Below, piece after piece: positions 6,579 to 14,810 of a stretch of DNA of 48,497 nucleotides; the stretch's first letter is position 1; each line of letters opens with the position of its first letter. Source of the DNA: a virus; the IMG/VR virus record IMGVR_UViG_3300021361_000005, positions 1 through 48,497 of that record. One strand, given 5' to 3'. The notes under the pieces were generated by a model. It did not search any database and was not told the origin of the DNA. It was given only the letters and a program-made list of their open reading frames with translations. Both the position numbers and the translations under genes were made by a program.

Positions 6579-7726
6579 TATGCCACCTGCACGAAGAAGT
6601 TAGCGCCAGCGGTATCGCTAGCTGCGTGAAGCGCCGTCACCGGCACGCGTGCGTCCCATACAAAGGAGCCGCCTGCCGGAATCTTTTGCCCGGTATATGA
6701 TCCCGATGCGTAGGCCGGACCTAGAGGATTGATCCAGATGTTAGCGCTGGCGTGCTGGTTCTGGAAGCACAGATAGTTCGCGGTCGGATTTGCCAGGACT
6801 GCGATGTAGTCCGTTGCAGCAGCAGTGACAGTTCCCAGGCCAGTTGCCGCAGTGATCGTGCCAGCGCCGATGACCGCCGACGAAGGCGTATAGCCGTTGG
6901 TGGTAATCACGCTACCCAGAGCATTCGTACCAGCCGGCAGTGGAGATTGAGGATCGAGGCCAGCCGTTACGATGGAGACGTCAGGAGCGGACGATACGAT
7001 GGTCGTAGCTACCACAGTACCAGAGCCAACGATGGCGCTGCTGAGGATGATCCTGAACTGGGGGAAGCCTGAAACAGGAACTTGCCATGCCTTGAAGCCT
7101 GGCGAGTTAGTCAGTTGGAAGGTGGAATCAGTCAGGTACGAGTCGGTACGCGCAGCTTTTACTGCAATCCAGCCTGCACCGTCGTACACTTGGAAACTGA
7201 TAGCGCCACCCGTCAAGCCTGCTGGAGGATTGATGGTGACGTTGACCAGGTCATATCCAGATGTCACCATCGTCACGGCCGTATTCTGGGCGGTAGCCGA
7301 AGTCCAGTTCGTTACGATTGGCGCTTGAAATGCGTCAATAATGGTCACGTTACCGGTGATTGCCTTGTAGATGCCTGACAGCCAGCCGCGAATGCCTGCA
7401 CCGCCAGTCGGCGGGGTTATGCCATTACCATCTGCGCCGTTGTCTGTATGGAGCTGAGCGATGCCCGGCACATCGGCCGGTCGAATGTTGGTGCTTGGGG
7501 TGTACGGTGAACCGCTCAGCGTGATGTAAGTCAGCGCGGTGCCACTGTCTCGGGCAATGAAGAACGTTCCGCTGTCATCGGTCAGGATGGTATCGGACAG
7601 CGATCCGCCGCCACCGCCGCCGCCAGGATTTTGTACATAAACGACGCGTGAAAATGTGCCGTCTCCATTATCATGCAAGCGCTCAAGTGACGCGCCGTCC
7701 TGCGATTGCACTGTGCGGTCAGTCAT
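6578..7726 (-). CDS. Putative tail fibre or spike-associated structural protein
   Basis: 382 residues from ATG 7726, which has AGGGGG 5 nt upstream; the open frame to 8080 is antisense to the terminase gene and is not used. The N-terminus MTDRTVQSQDGASLERLHD is followed by a run of seven glycines (about residues 35-41), then beta-rich sequence with IRPADVPGIAQLHTDNGADG and a final domain ending FVWDARVPVTALHAAS. The layout (short anchor, glycine hinge, beta domains) suggests a virion fibre or adaptor for the spike encoded directly after it. No specific family identified. Confidence 0.55.
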   Translation of the reverse strand: MTDRTVQSQDGASLERLHDNGDGTFSRVVYVQNPGGGGGGGSLSDTILTDDSGTFFIARDSGTALTYITLSGSPYTPSTNIRPADVPGIAQLHTDNGADGNGITPPTGGAGIRGWLSGIYKAITGNVTIIDAFQAPIVTNWTSATAQNTAVTMVTSGYDLVNVTINPPAGLTGGAISFQVYDGAGWIAVKAARTDSYLTDSTFQLTNSPGFKAWQVPVSGFPQFRIILSSAIVGSGTVVATTIVSSAPDVSIVTAGLDPQSPLPAGTNALGSVITTNGYTPSSAVIGAGTITAATGLGTVTAAATDYIAVLANPTANYLCFQNQHASANIWINPLGPAYASGSYTGQKIPAGGSFVWDARVPVTALHAASDTAGANFFVQVA

Positions 7727-7798
7727 ATTTCCCCCTGTAAGGTATTGCCGCTTTGAAAATTGATATTGTAGTGCGAAACTAGGACGTCTAGACCAGAA

Positions 7799-7807
7799 TG
7801 CTACAAT
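7799..7807 (+). promoter_or_regulatory. Extended -10 promoter element TGCTACAAT
   Basis: TG-C-TACAAT lies 8 nt before the small-terminase ATG. It is one of five TGnTA(C/G)AAT elements at late-module boundaries. No -35 hexamer is evident. The start site would be very close to the ATG, giving a short or nearly absent leader. Confidence 0.55.
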
Positions 7808-7814
7808 TGCAAGC

Positions 7815-8462
7815 ATGAAACAACCAAAGTCTAAAACAAAAGCCACCAATGCAGACCAGGCAGAAGCGCCAATGGTCGCAGATGAGCTTGTCGAGGAATG
7901 GACTTTGGAGCGTGCTAAGGCTGAACTGGACATCATCCAGAGGCCGTTTTCAGCGCCTGACGATAAGCGCAGAGCTGTTATCGTAAAAGCATCGGCGCTC
8001 GGGTTTTCCGGCACATGTGACTTATATTTCCCCGGATTAACAGGGCGGCAAAACCTGTTCCTGCGCGAATGGCTGTGCAATGGGAATCAGGGCGCGAATG
8101 CGTATCGCTTTGCCTTTGACGTCACCGATGACCGGGATAACCACGCGATTGCGCTTGCCGCATCGCACATGCTCAGATCGAACGCGATTCAGGACGCGAT
8201 TAAGCTTGTCCGGGCCGAAGTGGCAAAGACCGTCGCCTGCGATCTGGAAGAACACCTGCGCGAACTGATGGTATTGCGCGACATGGCAAAGTCTCGAGGC
8301 GACATCAAGGCTGCAATCGCTGCCGAAGTGGCTCGCGGCAAGGCTGCCGGCCATTACATCGAGCGCATCAAGAACGTGGACGACGAAGGACAGAAGAAGC
8401 TGCCACCGCCAACGGCAGACGAGTTTGCCGCCATTGCCGCCGCCGTAGCGAAGGAATGCTAA
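7815..8462 (+). CDS. terS: Terminase small subunit
   Basis: 215 residues directly before the large terminase, with TAATG-type contact. The middle part (LTGRQNLFLREWLCNGNQGANAYRFAFD, then ASHMLRSNAIQDAIKLVRAEV) is the helix-turn-helix type core seen in small terminases, which recognise the packaging site and form a ring. The C-terminal part, from about residue 150, is helical and probably contacts TerL. The N-terminal 60 residues are polar and variable. Assignment rests on position plus core pattern. Confidence 0.75.
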   Translation: MKQPKSKTKATNADQAEAPMVADELVEEWTLERAKAELDIIQRPFSAPDDKRRAVIVKASALGFSGTCDLYFPGLTGRQNLFLREWLCNGNQGANAYRFAFDVTDDRDNHAIALAASHMLRSNAIQDAIKLVRAEVAKTVACDLEEHLRELMVLRDMAKSRGDIKAAIAAEVARGKAAGHYIERIKNVDDEGQKKLPPPTADEFAAIAAAVAKEC

Positions 8463-9892
8463 TGGACGCCAAAGAGCTATACGTCACCCAGCGCATGGCC
8501 CAGGAGGATTTTTACTTCTTCACGCGCTACATGTTCAAGGCGCGCAAGAAGTCGAAATGGGTACGCGCCAAGCATCACAAGATCATCTGCGATGCGCTGA
8601 TGGCTGTTTTCCGTGGTGAAATTAAAAGACTGATAATTAACATTCCTCCACGGTACTCGAAAACCGAACTTGTCATCGTCAATTTCATCGCATGGTGCCT
8701 CGGTAAAGTTCCTGACTGCGAATTCATTCATACGTCCTATGCGGCTAACCTGGCACTGAATAACGCATCGAGTGCCCGCTCCATCGTTCAATCTGACGAA
8801 TACCGTCAAATATTCCCGCACGTCGAACTGTCGAAAGTTTCATCGGCCAAGGGTGATTGGCATACGACAGATGGCGGCGTGGTCTATGCGACGGGTTTTG
8901 ACGGCACGATTACCGGCTTCGGTGCGGGCAAGATGCGAGAAGGTTTTTCCGGGGCGCTCTTAATCGACGACCCAATGAAGGCCGGCGAGGCGCGATCTGA
9001 GGTGCGCCGGCAGAGCGCTATCAACCAATTCCAGCAGGTTCTTGAGTCGCGCCTAAACAGTCCAGACACGCCGATTATCGTCATCATGCAGCGTCTGCAC
9101 GAGAATGACCTTTCAGGCTGGTTGCTTGGCGGCGGAAACGGCGAAAAGTGGGAACACATTTGTCTGGAAGCGCTGATCGAGAAGCCGGACGGCACGAAAG
9201 AGGCGCTATGGCCTGAGAAACACTCGGTCGAAGTGCTAGAGCTAATGCAAGAAGCCGCGCCGCAAGTTTTCGCTGGGCAATACCAGCAACGTCCTAGTAC
9301 CAAAGAAGGTAACATATTCAAGCCAGATAAGATCGAAATTATCGATGCTATGCCGGTAGGAGTGCACTGGTGTCGAGGCTGGGACTTTGGCGCGACTGAA
9401 GGTGGCGGCGATCCGACAGCCGGCGCGAAGCTCGGCAAGATGCCGGATGGCCGCTGGTGCATTGCCCACGTCGTCAAGGATAAAGTCGGTCCTGGCGCGA
9501 TGGAGCAGATGTTCCTGAATCAAGCAAAGGAAGACGGTCGCGACGTCCGGCAGCGTATTCCGCAAGACCCTGGTGCAGCAGGTAAGAACCACGCTGCGGC
9601 AATGGTGCGCTCTGCATCTGGCTTCTCGGTGGTCGCCAAACCAGTTAGCGGCGATAAGGTGCTAAACGCCGAGCCATTCGCCGCACAGGTCAATATCGGC
9701 AATTGCGTGATGGTGCGCGGTGAATGGAACGCTGCACTCAAGGATGAAATGCGACTTTTCCCCAACGGTAAGCATGATGACCAGATCGACGCCTGCTCTC
9801 AAGCATTCAACGAACTGAACGACAACACGTTGGGCTTAATTGAGGTGATGCAAAAGCAGCTAGAAGAAATGAAAGCGAAGAAAGCAGCGTAA
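8462..9892 (+). CDS. terL: Terminase large subunit (packaging ATPase/nuclease)
   Basis: 476 residues. ATG 8462 is chosen because AAGGA lies 6 nt before it; an ATG at 8456 is possible. The ATPase domain has a variant Walker A PPRYSKTE (residues 62-69), a Walker B ALLIDD (165-170) and IIVIMQRLHENDLSG (about 205-219). The RNase H-like nuclease has WDFGATEGGGDPTAG (D308), QDPGAAGK (D369) and KHDDQIDA (D439/D440). These are the expected acidic residues of a Terminase_6-type motor that pumps DNA into the prohead and cuts the concatemer. It is followed by an intergenic promoter-like element. Confidence 0.95.
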   Translation: MDAKELYVTQRMAQEDFYFFTRYMFKARKKSKWVRAKHHKIICDALMAVFRGEIKRLIINIPPRYSKTELVIVNFIAWCLGKVPDCEFIHTSYAANLALNNASSARSIVQSDEYRQIFPHVELSKVSSAKGDWHTTDGGVVYATGFDGTITGFGAGKMREGFSGALLIDDPMKAGEARSEVRRQSAINQFQQVLESRLNSPDTPIIVIMQRLHENDLSGWLLGGGNGEKWEHICLEALIEKPDGTKEALWPEKHSVEVLELMQEAAPQVFAGQYQQRPSTKEGNIFKPDKIEIIDAMPVGVHWCRGWDFGATEGGGDPTAGAKLGKMPDGRWCIAHVVKDKVGPGAMEQMFLNQAKEDGRDVRQRIPQDPGAAGKNHAAAMVRSASGFSVVAKPVSGDKVLNAEPFAAQVNIGNCVMVRGEWNAALKDEMRLFPNGKHDDQIDACSQAFNELNDNTLGLIEVMQKQLEEMKAKKAA

Positions 9893-9896
9893 TTAA

Positions 9897-9905
9897 TGTT
9901 ACAAT
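9897..9905 (+). promoter_or_regulatory. Extended -10 promoter element TGTTACAAT
   Basis: The element is inside TTAATGTTACAATC (9893-9906), beginning right after the terL stop. The same 14-mer occurs at 12637-12650. No good -35 is seen. It probably starts transcription of the portal module. Confidence 0.6.
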
Positions 9906-9940
9906 CCCGACATTCTCAAACCATTACCAGCGAGAAACCT

Positions 9941-10279
9941 ATGTCCGGACTGACCGATTTCATCAACAAAAATCAGACGTTGGCCGACATCGCCAAAGCT
10001 GGTCGTGACTCTTCCGGCAAATTCGGCGACAAGATGACGTCGAATAAAGCCAACGCTGCGAGCGGCCGCGCCAACAAGGCGACGGTTAAAGCCGCTACCA
10101 ACGATAACCAGGATTCCCACGTAGAAGCTGCAAAGGCGCACGACATCGCTGCCGCTGCGCATAGCGACGTGGCGAAGGATGCAGACGCCGACGAGGCATA
10201 TTCCGCCCGTGTGAAAGCAAAAGCACATACGGCCATGTCTGATGGACATACCGCTATGGCTAAAACCTACGCGGGCTAA
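9941..10279 (+). CDS. Ala/His-rich hypothetical protein
   Basis: 112 residues from ATG 9941. MSGLTDFINKNQTLADIAK is followed by a long helical part rich in Ala, Lys, Asp and His (HVEAAKAHDIAAAAHSDVAKDA; KAHTAMSDGHTAMA). It lies between terminase and portal, where phages often carry small head-associated or unknown genes. No family assigned. The Shine-Dalgarno is weak (GCGAG). Confidence 0.6.
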   Translation: MSGLTDFINKNQTLADIAKAGRDSSGKFGDKMTSNKANAASGRANKATVKAATNDNQDSHVEAAKAHDIAAAAHSDVAKDADADEAYSARVKAKAHTAMSDGHTAMAKTYAG

Positions 10280-10281
10280 AC

Positions 10282-12612
10282 ATGGCAGAGAAAAAGCCGA
10301 TAGAAGCAGGCATTATCTCGCGCATCGCAGGTGCGGTGAAAGGCGCTCTTGCCGCTTTTTCCGGTAGCGGCGAGATTTCTGAGAATCAATACGACAGCGG
10401 AATCTTTGGCCCGAATCGTCCACTGGACGTTATGGTGCCGAAGCAGGACGAAGCGCAGATCGTCGGTCGCCGGTTCGATTATCAGGTTGGCACAAACCGG
10501 GTTATCACGCCACGCTCTGACGAGGGCGTTTCATTCTCGCAATTGCGCTTCCTGGCGGATTCCTGCGACGTCCTGCGCCTCGTGATCGAGACGCGCAAAG
10601 ACCAGATGGCGAAGCTCAAATGGGCCATTACGCCGATTGACGACACCAAAGACCCTGACGCACGCTGCAAGGAAATCCAGGACTTTTTGCAATTCCCTGA
10701 CAGGGAACACGACTGGGATACCTGGCTGCGCATGCTTCTGGAAGACATGTTCGTGATCGACGCTCCGACGCTGTATGTCCGGCGCACTGTTGGCGGACAG
10801 CTATACGCATTGGAGCCGATCAGCGGCGACACCATCAAGCGTCTGCTGGATATGCAAGGCCGCACGCCGATCCCGCCGAATCACGCCTACCAGCAGATTA
10901 TCAAGGGCATCGTCGCGTCTGATTACACGACCGAAGAAATGATCTATCGTCCGCGCAATGCACGCACGCACAAGGTCTACGGCTTCTCGCCGGTCGAGCA
11001 AATCCTGATTACGGTCAATACGGCACTGCGACGATCCGTCCATAAGCTCCAGTTCTACACTGAGGGCAATATCCCAGAGGCAATTGTCGGCACGCCTGAC
11101 ACTTGGAACCCCGACCAGATTCGCCAATTCCAGGAACTGTGGGATTCGCTGAACGAAGGCAACACTGCCGAGCGCCGGCACATGAAATTCGTGCCAGGCA
11201 AGCTCGATATACACATGATTAAGGAAGACGTTCTCAAGGACGCCTTTGACGAGTGGCTGGCTCGCATCGTCTGCTTCTGCTTCTCGATTGAGCCGACTGC
11301 ATTCGTGCAGCACATGAACCGGGCGACGGCGGAAACCGCACGCGAGGCGGCGCTGACTGAAGGCTTGGCGCCGATCATGCAGTGGGTCGTCAACCTCATC
11401 AATTACATCATCCGTTTCGTCTTCGGCTACACCGACCTGCAGTTTTCTTGGGCCGATGAAAAGGTGCAAGACCCATTGCAGCGCGCCAATGTTCACAAAA
11501 TCTATTTGGATGGCGGGGTCATCACTCCTGACGAGGTGCGCGGTGATCTTGGCCTTGAGCCGCTGACGGATGAACAGTTGGAGCGCATTTCCGCCGCCAA
11601 GCAGCCGCCGCCTGTCGCGTTGGTGCCATCGCTTGAAGTCGGCCAGGAAGGTGCGCCAGGCGCTGCCCCTACTGAAGACGGAAAGCCGCCAGCCAATGCA
11701 CCGCCCAAACCAGCTGCTAAACCAGCGGCCGGCAAGCAAGACGAAAAGGGCGAGGTAGCCAAAGCAAAAAAGTCAAAGCCCGGTCCTATTGATCCAGACC
11801 GGGCGAGCATCGTCAAGATTCAAAATCGCATCGCGGACTTCTGGACGGATTACCTCGCCAAGAAGTCCAAGCAGGTAGCGGGACAGGTGGCGGCCGAGCT
11901 GAAAAAGGCAGATGAAGGCGAAGACCTGACGGAAGAGCAGAAAGCAGCGAACAAGAAAAAAGCGCAGCAGATCGCCAGCGACTTGGATATCAATTTTGAC
12001 GATTCGATAGACAGCATGACGGCATTGCTGGCCGTGGCGGCGAATGATGGCGCTGAAGCGGCCTACGACGAGTTGAGTATGGACGCCGAGGAAGTCCCGT
12101 CGATTGCTGACTGGGCGCAGGATCGTGCTGCTGAAATGGTCGGTAAAAAGTGGGTCAACGGCGAGCTGGTCGACAATCCCGATGCGCAGTGGGTTATCAC
12201 TGACAGCACGCGGGACATGCTCAAGGGCATTATCGCCAGTTCGATTGACGAAGGCGCGACGACGGATGAACTTGCGGACAACCTGGCTGAGAGCTTCGGA
12301 TTCTCGCCAGAGCGTGCGCAAGCGATTGCCAGGACCGAAACGCGCCGCGCAGATTCTGCCGGCCAGGTAGCCGCCTACAAAGAATCAGGTGTTGTTCAGA
12401 AAAAAGCATGGTCAACGGCGCAAGATGACAAGGTGTCTGACGAATGCCTGAAGAACGAAGCGGCCGGCGCGATCCCACTTGACGACGACTTCCCAAGTGG
12501 CGAACAGGCACCCCCCGCGCATCCCGCGTGTAGGTGCTCGGTGGTTGCGGTATTGGATCAAGGAACCAAAGACCAAGACCAGGAAGCAAGCGACGAGGGC
12601 GAAGAACAGTAG
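10282..12612 (+). CDS. Portal protein fused to Mu F-like head morphogenesis domain
   Basis: 776 residues. Residues about 30-440 match HK97-type portals: VFGFSP-like YGFSPVEQILITVNTALRR, then RHMKFVPGKLDIHMIKEDV, AFVQHMNRATAETAREAA and YLDGGVITPDEVRGDLGL. A Pro/Ala/Lys-rich linker (about 445-505) leads to a C-terminal domain with AQAIARTETRRADSAGQVA, KKAWSTAQDDKVSDEC and PPAHPACRC, the signature of Mu F/SPP1 gp7 minor head proteins. The portal forms the dodecameric DNA gate; the fused domain probably acts in head assembly or DNA ejection. Most phages encode these as two genes. Confidence 0.9.
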   Translation: MAEKKPIEAGIISRIAGAVKGALAAFSGSGEISENQYDSGIFGPNRPLDVMVPKQDEAQIVGRRFDYQVGTNRVITPRSDEGVSFSQLRFLADSCDVLRLVIETRKDQMAKLKWAITPIDDTKDPDARCKEIQDFLQFPDREHDWDTWLRMLLEDMFVIDAPTLYVRRTVGGQLYALEPISGDTIKRLLDMQGRTPIPPNHAYQQIIKGIVASDYTTEEMIYRPRNARTHKVYGFSPVEQILITVNTALRRSVHKLQFYTEGNIPEAIVGTPDTWNPDQIRQFQELWDSLNEGNTAERRHMKFVPGKLDIHMIKEDVLKDAFDEWLARIVCFCFSIEPTAFVQHMNRATAETAREAALTEGLAPIMQWVVNLINYIIRFVFGYTDLQFSWADEKVQDPLQRANVHKIYLDGGVITPDEVRGDLGLEPLTDEQLERISAAKQPPPVALVPSLEVGQEGAPGAAPTEDGKPPANAPPKPAAKPAAGKQDEKGEVAKAKKSKPGPIDPDRASIVKIQNRIADFWTDYLAKKSKQVAGQVAAELKKADEGEDLTEEQKAANKKKAQQIASDLDINFDDSIDSMTALLAVAANDGAEAAYDELSMDAEEVPSIADWAQDRAAEMVGKKWVNGELVDNPDAQWVITDSTRDMLKGIIASSIDEGATTDELADNLAESFGFSPERAQAIARTETRRADSAGQVAAYKESGVVQKKAWSTAQDDKVSDECLKNEAAGAIPLDDDFPSGEQAPPAHPACRCSVVAVLDQGTKDQDQEASDEGEEQ

Positions 12613-12640
12613 AAAATCGTAATTTACGATAATAAATTAA

Positions 12641-12649
12641 TGTTACAAT
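12641..12649 (+). promoter_or_regulatory. Extended -10 promoter element TGTTACAAT
   Basis: Second copy of TTAATGTTACAATC (12637-12650), in the 59-nt AT-rich gap between the portal gene and the homing endonuclease. Likely promoter for the endonuclease and the capsid module. Confidence 0.6.
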
Positions 12650-12671
12650 CGAAAAAATTAATGGGGCATTG

Positions 12672-13229
12672 ATGAATTCTGGACTGTACAAGCTGACTAG
12701 CATGGAAAGTGGCAAGATCTACATCGGATCATCTTTTGATCTGAAGAAGCGCCTCTATGAGCATGGTCGCTTGTTGCGCAAAGGAACGCATAAGAATCAA
12801 CATCTTCAGTCCGGCTATGATTCAGCAAAAGGAAACTTCAGCTTTGAAGTAATCATTTATGCAAATGACAAAGATTACTTGCTGGAAATGGAAAAAGCTG
12901 CAATTTTGAGTTTCAAGAGCAATGACAGAGAATTTGGTTACAACAAAACGCTTGAGACGAAAATAAATATGCTTGGCTACAAGCACAGCCAAGAATTCAA
13001 GGAAAAGATACGGGATTCGAAAAAGGGTAATTCGTATCGAAAAGGGGCTGTTGTACCAGAAGAAATGCGCGAAAGAATTCGCGCTAAATTGAAAGGTCGC
13101 CCCATCAGTGAAGAAACTAAAAAGAAAATGAGTGCTGTACGACGTGGTGTGCCACAGCGCCCAGAATGGATAGCTAAGCGCCACGCCGCAGCAATGCGTA
13201 CTAAAAACGCTAAAAAGGAGCTGGCATGA
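12672..13229 (+). CDS. GIY-YIG homing endonuclease (Seg-like)
   Basis: 185 residues from ATG 12672 (GGGG 5 nt upstream). The GIY-YIG domain is plain: GLY at 4-6, YIG at 17-19, Arg27 in KKRLYEH, and the Glu of LLEMEKAA at about 72-74. Residues about 100-185 carry NUMOD3-like DNA-binding repeats (GYKHSQEFKEKIRDSKKGN; GRPISEETKKKMSAVRRG). It is AT-rich compared with its neighbours and lies between portal and protease, joined to the latter by ATGA. Known members cut related phage genomes near their own locus and spread by gene conversion. No intron is evident. Confidence 0.92.
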   Translation: MNSGLYKLTSMESGKIYIGSSFDLKKRLYEHGRLLRKGTHKNQHLQSGYDSAKGNFSFEVIIYANDKDYLLEMEKAAILSFKSNDREFGYNKTLETKINMLGYKHSQEFKEKIRDSKKGNSYRKGAVVPEEMRERIRAKLKGRPISEETKKKMSAVRRGVPQRPEWIAKRHAAAMRTKNAKKELA

Positions 13230-14785
13230 AACTGTATGGTGAAATTCAGAAGATAGACGACGAACAGCGCATGGTGTTCGGCTACGCATCCACTGAATCG
13301 GTGGATTCCCAAGGTGAAATTGTCACCAAGTCGGCGGTTCAGGATGCGTGGGACGATTACATGAAGTTCGCCAATGTTCGTGAAATGCATCAGCCATCGG
13401 CTGTTGGCATTGTCAAAGAATACAATTTCGATGACAGTGGCGTGCAGATCGGCGTTCATGTGGTTGATGACAATGCCTGGGAAAAAGTTAAAAAAGGCGT
13501 CTACCGTGGGTTTTCAATCGGTGGCAAGAAACTCCCAGGTGGCTACGACAAGGCCACGAACACCATTTCCAAGATGCGCCTGACCGAAATCAGCCTCGTT
13601 GACCGTCCGGCTAATCCCGAGGCGGTTATCTCGATGTGGAAAGGTGAAGACATCGGCGGTGACGATGAAACCGAGCTTGACGTAAAAGGTTCGCCAGAAT
13701 CGGTGGCCGCGCTGGTCGAGCTGGTCAACAAGGGCGATATCTCGCTGGATCGCGTCGTGGAGCTGGCAAACGAAGACATCGCCAAGGCCAAGAAAGACGA
13801 CGGCAAGGACGGCGGGAAAGACAAGCCATACGGCGATGTCGAGTACGCCGACACCAAGAACAATGCTTATCCTATCGACACGGAAAAGCATATCCGTGCG
13901 GCATGGTCGTACATCAACATGCCGAAGAACCAGAAGGACTACAGCGATGCCGAGCTGAAGACGATCAAGGACAAGATCATCGCAGCCTGGAAGGACAAGA
14001 TTGACAAGGACGGCCCACCGTCGGCCGACGACACCGAGAAGTTTGCCGCTGCGGACGATGTCCGCAAAGGCATGTACAGCCTGCAAAGCTTCGCCAATGT
14101 CATCTCCTGCATCTCGGACCTGGCCTGCAGTGCTGAGTATGAAGCCGCTTACGAAGGCGACCAATCGCCGATTCCTGAGCAGCTGCGCAAGTGGCTGGCT
14201 GACGGCGTGGAAATCTTCAAGGACATGGCCGAGGAAGAAACCAGCGAATTGCTGGCTGCGTTGCAACCTAAGACGCAGACTGTTGCCGTTGACGTGGCGA
14301 TGGCCGACACCAAGACCGACATCATCAAGGGCCTGACCGGCGAAGGCGCGACGGTCGAAACGTTCATCGCAGCGGCAACCGGCCACGTCGAGCAGTTGGA
14401 AATCTCCAAGGCGCTGTTTGATGATCGCGGCACCATTGGCACGCACATGAAAGCCCTGGCTGACACCATCGTCGCCAAGCTGAACGGCGGCGTTGACATC
14501 GCCAAGATGGCCAAGCTGGAAACTGACCTGAAAAAGATGACCGATGAGCGAGACGGCCTTGCCAAGCGTGTACAGGAACTGGAAGCGCAACCAGCGCCGT
14601 CCAAAGTCTCCCTGCGCGCTACCGCCATCGAAAAGAGCGCAGACGTGGTGGTGGATAACTCGGCGAAGGAACAGGCCGAGGAAACCATCATCAAGAAAGC
14701 GGACGGCACCGTGGACGAAGAAGCTACCGCCCACATGCAGATTAAGAAAATCCACCAGTCGAGCGGCTTCCGCTTGGCGCGGTAA
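13226..14785 (+). CDS. XkdF-type prohead protease fused to scaffold-like C-terminus
   Basis: 519 residues. The N-terminal 130 residues (MKLYGEIQKIDDEQRMVFGYAS; EMHQPSAVGIVKEY; GVYRGFSIGGKK; MRLTEISLVDRPANPEA) match XkdF/S78-like capsid proteases, with the late 'EISLVDRPANP' hallmark. A middle part (about 195-265) contains YADTKNNAYPIDTEKHIRAA, a small domain seen in several phage proteases. The C-terminal 150 residues are a charged coiled coil (LETDLKKMTDERDGLAKRVQ), as in a scaffold. It probably shapes the prohead, then matures it by proteolysis. The catalytic residues are not certain. Confidence 0.8.
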   Translation: MKLYGEIQKIDDEQRMVFGYASTESVDSQGEIVTKSAVQDAWDDYMKFANVREMHQPSAVGIVKEYNFDDSGVQIGVHVVDDNAWEKVKKGVYRGFSIGGKKLPGGYDKATNTISKMRLTEISLVDRPANPEAVISMWKGEDIGGDDETELDVKGSPESVAALVELVNKGDISLDRVVELANEDIAKAKKDDGKDGGKDKPYGDVEYADTKNNAYPIDTEKHIRAAWSYINMPKNQKDYSDAELKTIKDKIIAAWKDKIDKDGPPSADDTEKFAAADDVRKGMYSLQSFANVISCISDLACSAEYEAAYEGDQSPIPEQLRKWLADGVEIFKDMAEEETSELLAALQPKTQTVAVDVAMADTKTDIIKGLTGEGATVETFIAAATGHVEQLEISKALFDDRGTIGTHMKALADTIVAKLNGGVDIAKMAKLETDLKKMTDERDGLAKRVQELEAQPAPSKVSLRATAIEKSADVVVDNSAKEQAEETIIKKADGTVDEEATAHMQIKKIHQSSGFRLAR

Positions 14786-14810
14786 TCATTTTTTCACACG
14801 GAGGCTCTAA

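Noticed and set aside
7727-8080. N-terminal extension of the 6578-7726 minus gene
   Set aside because: It is antisense to the small terminase gene, and ATG 7726 has an excellent ribosome site.
9893-12650. Identical 14-mers as attachment or recombination sites
   Set aside because: The same core occurs at other module starts as an extended -10 element, which explains the repeat better.
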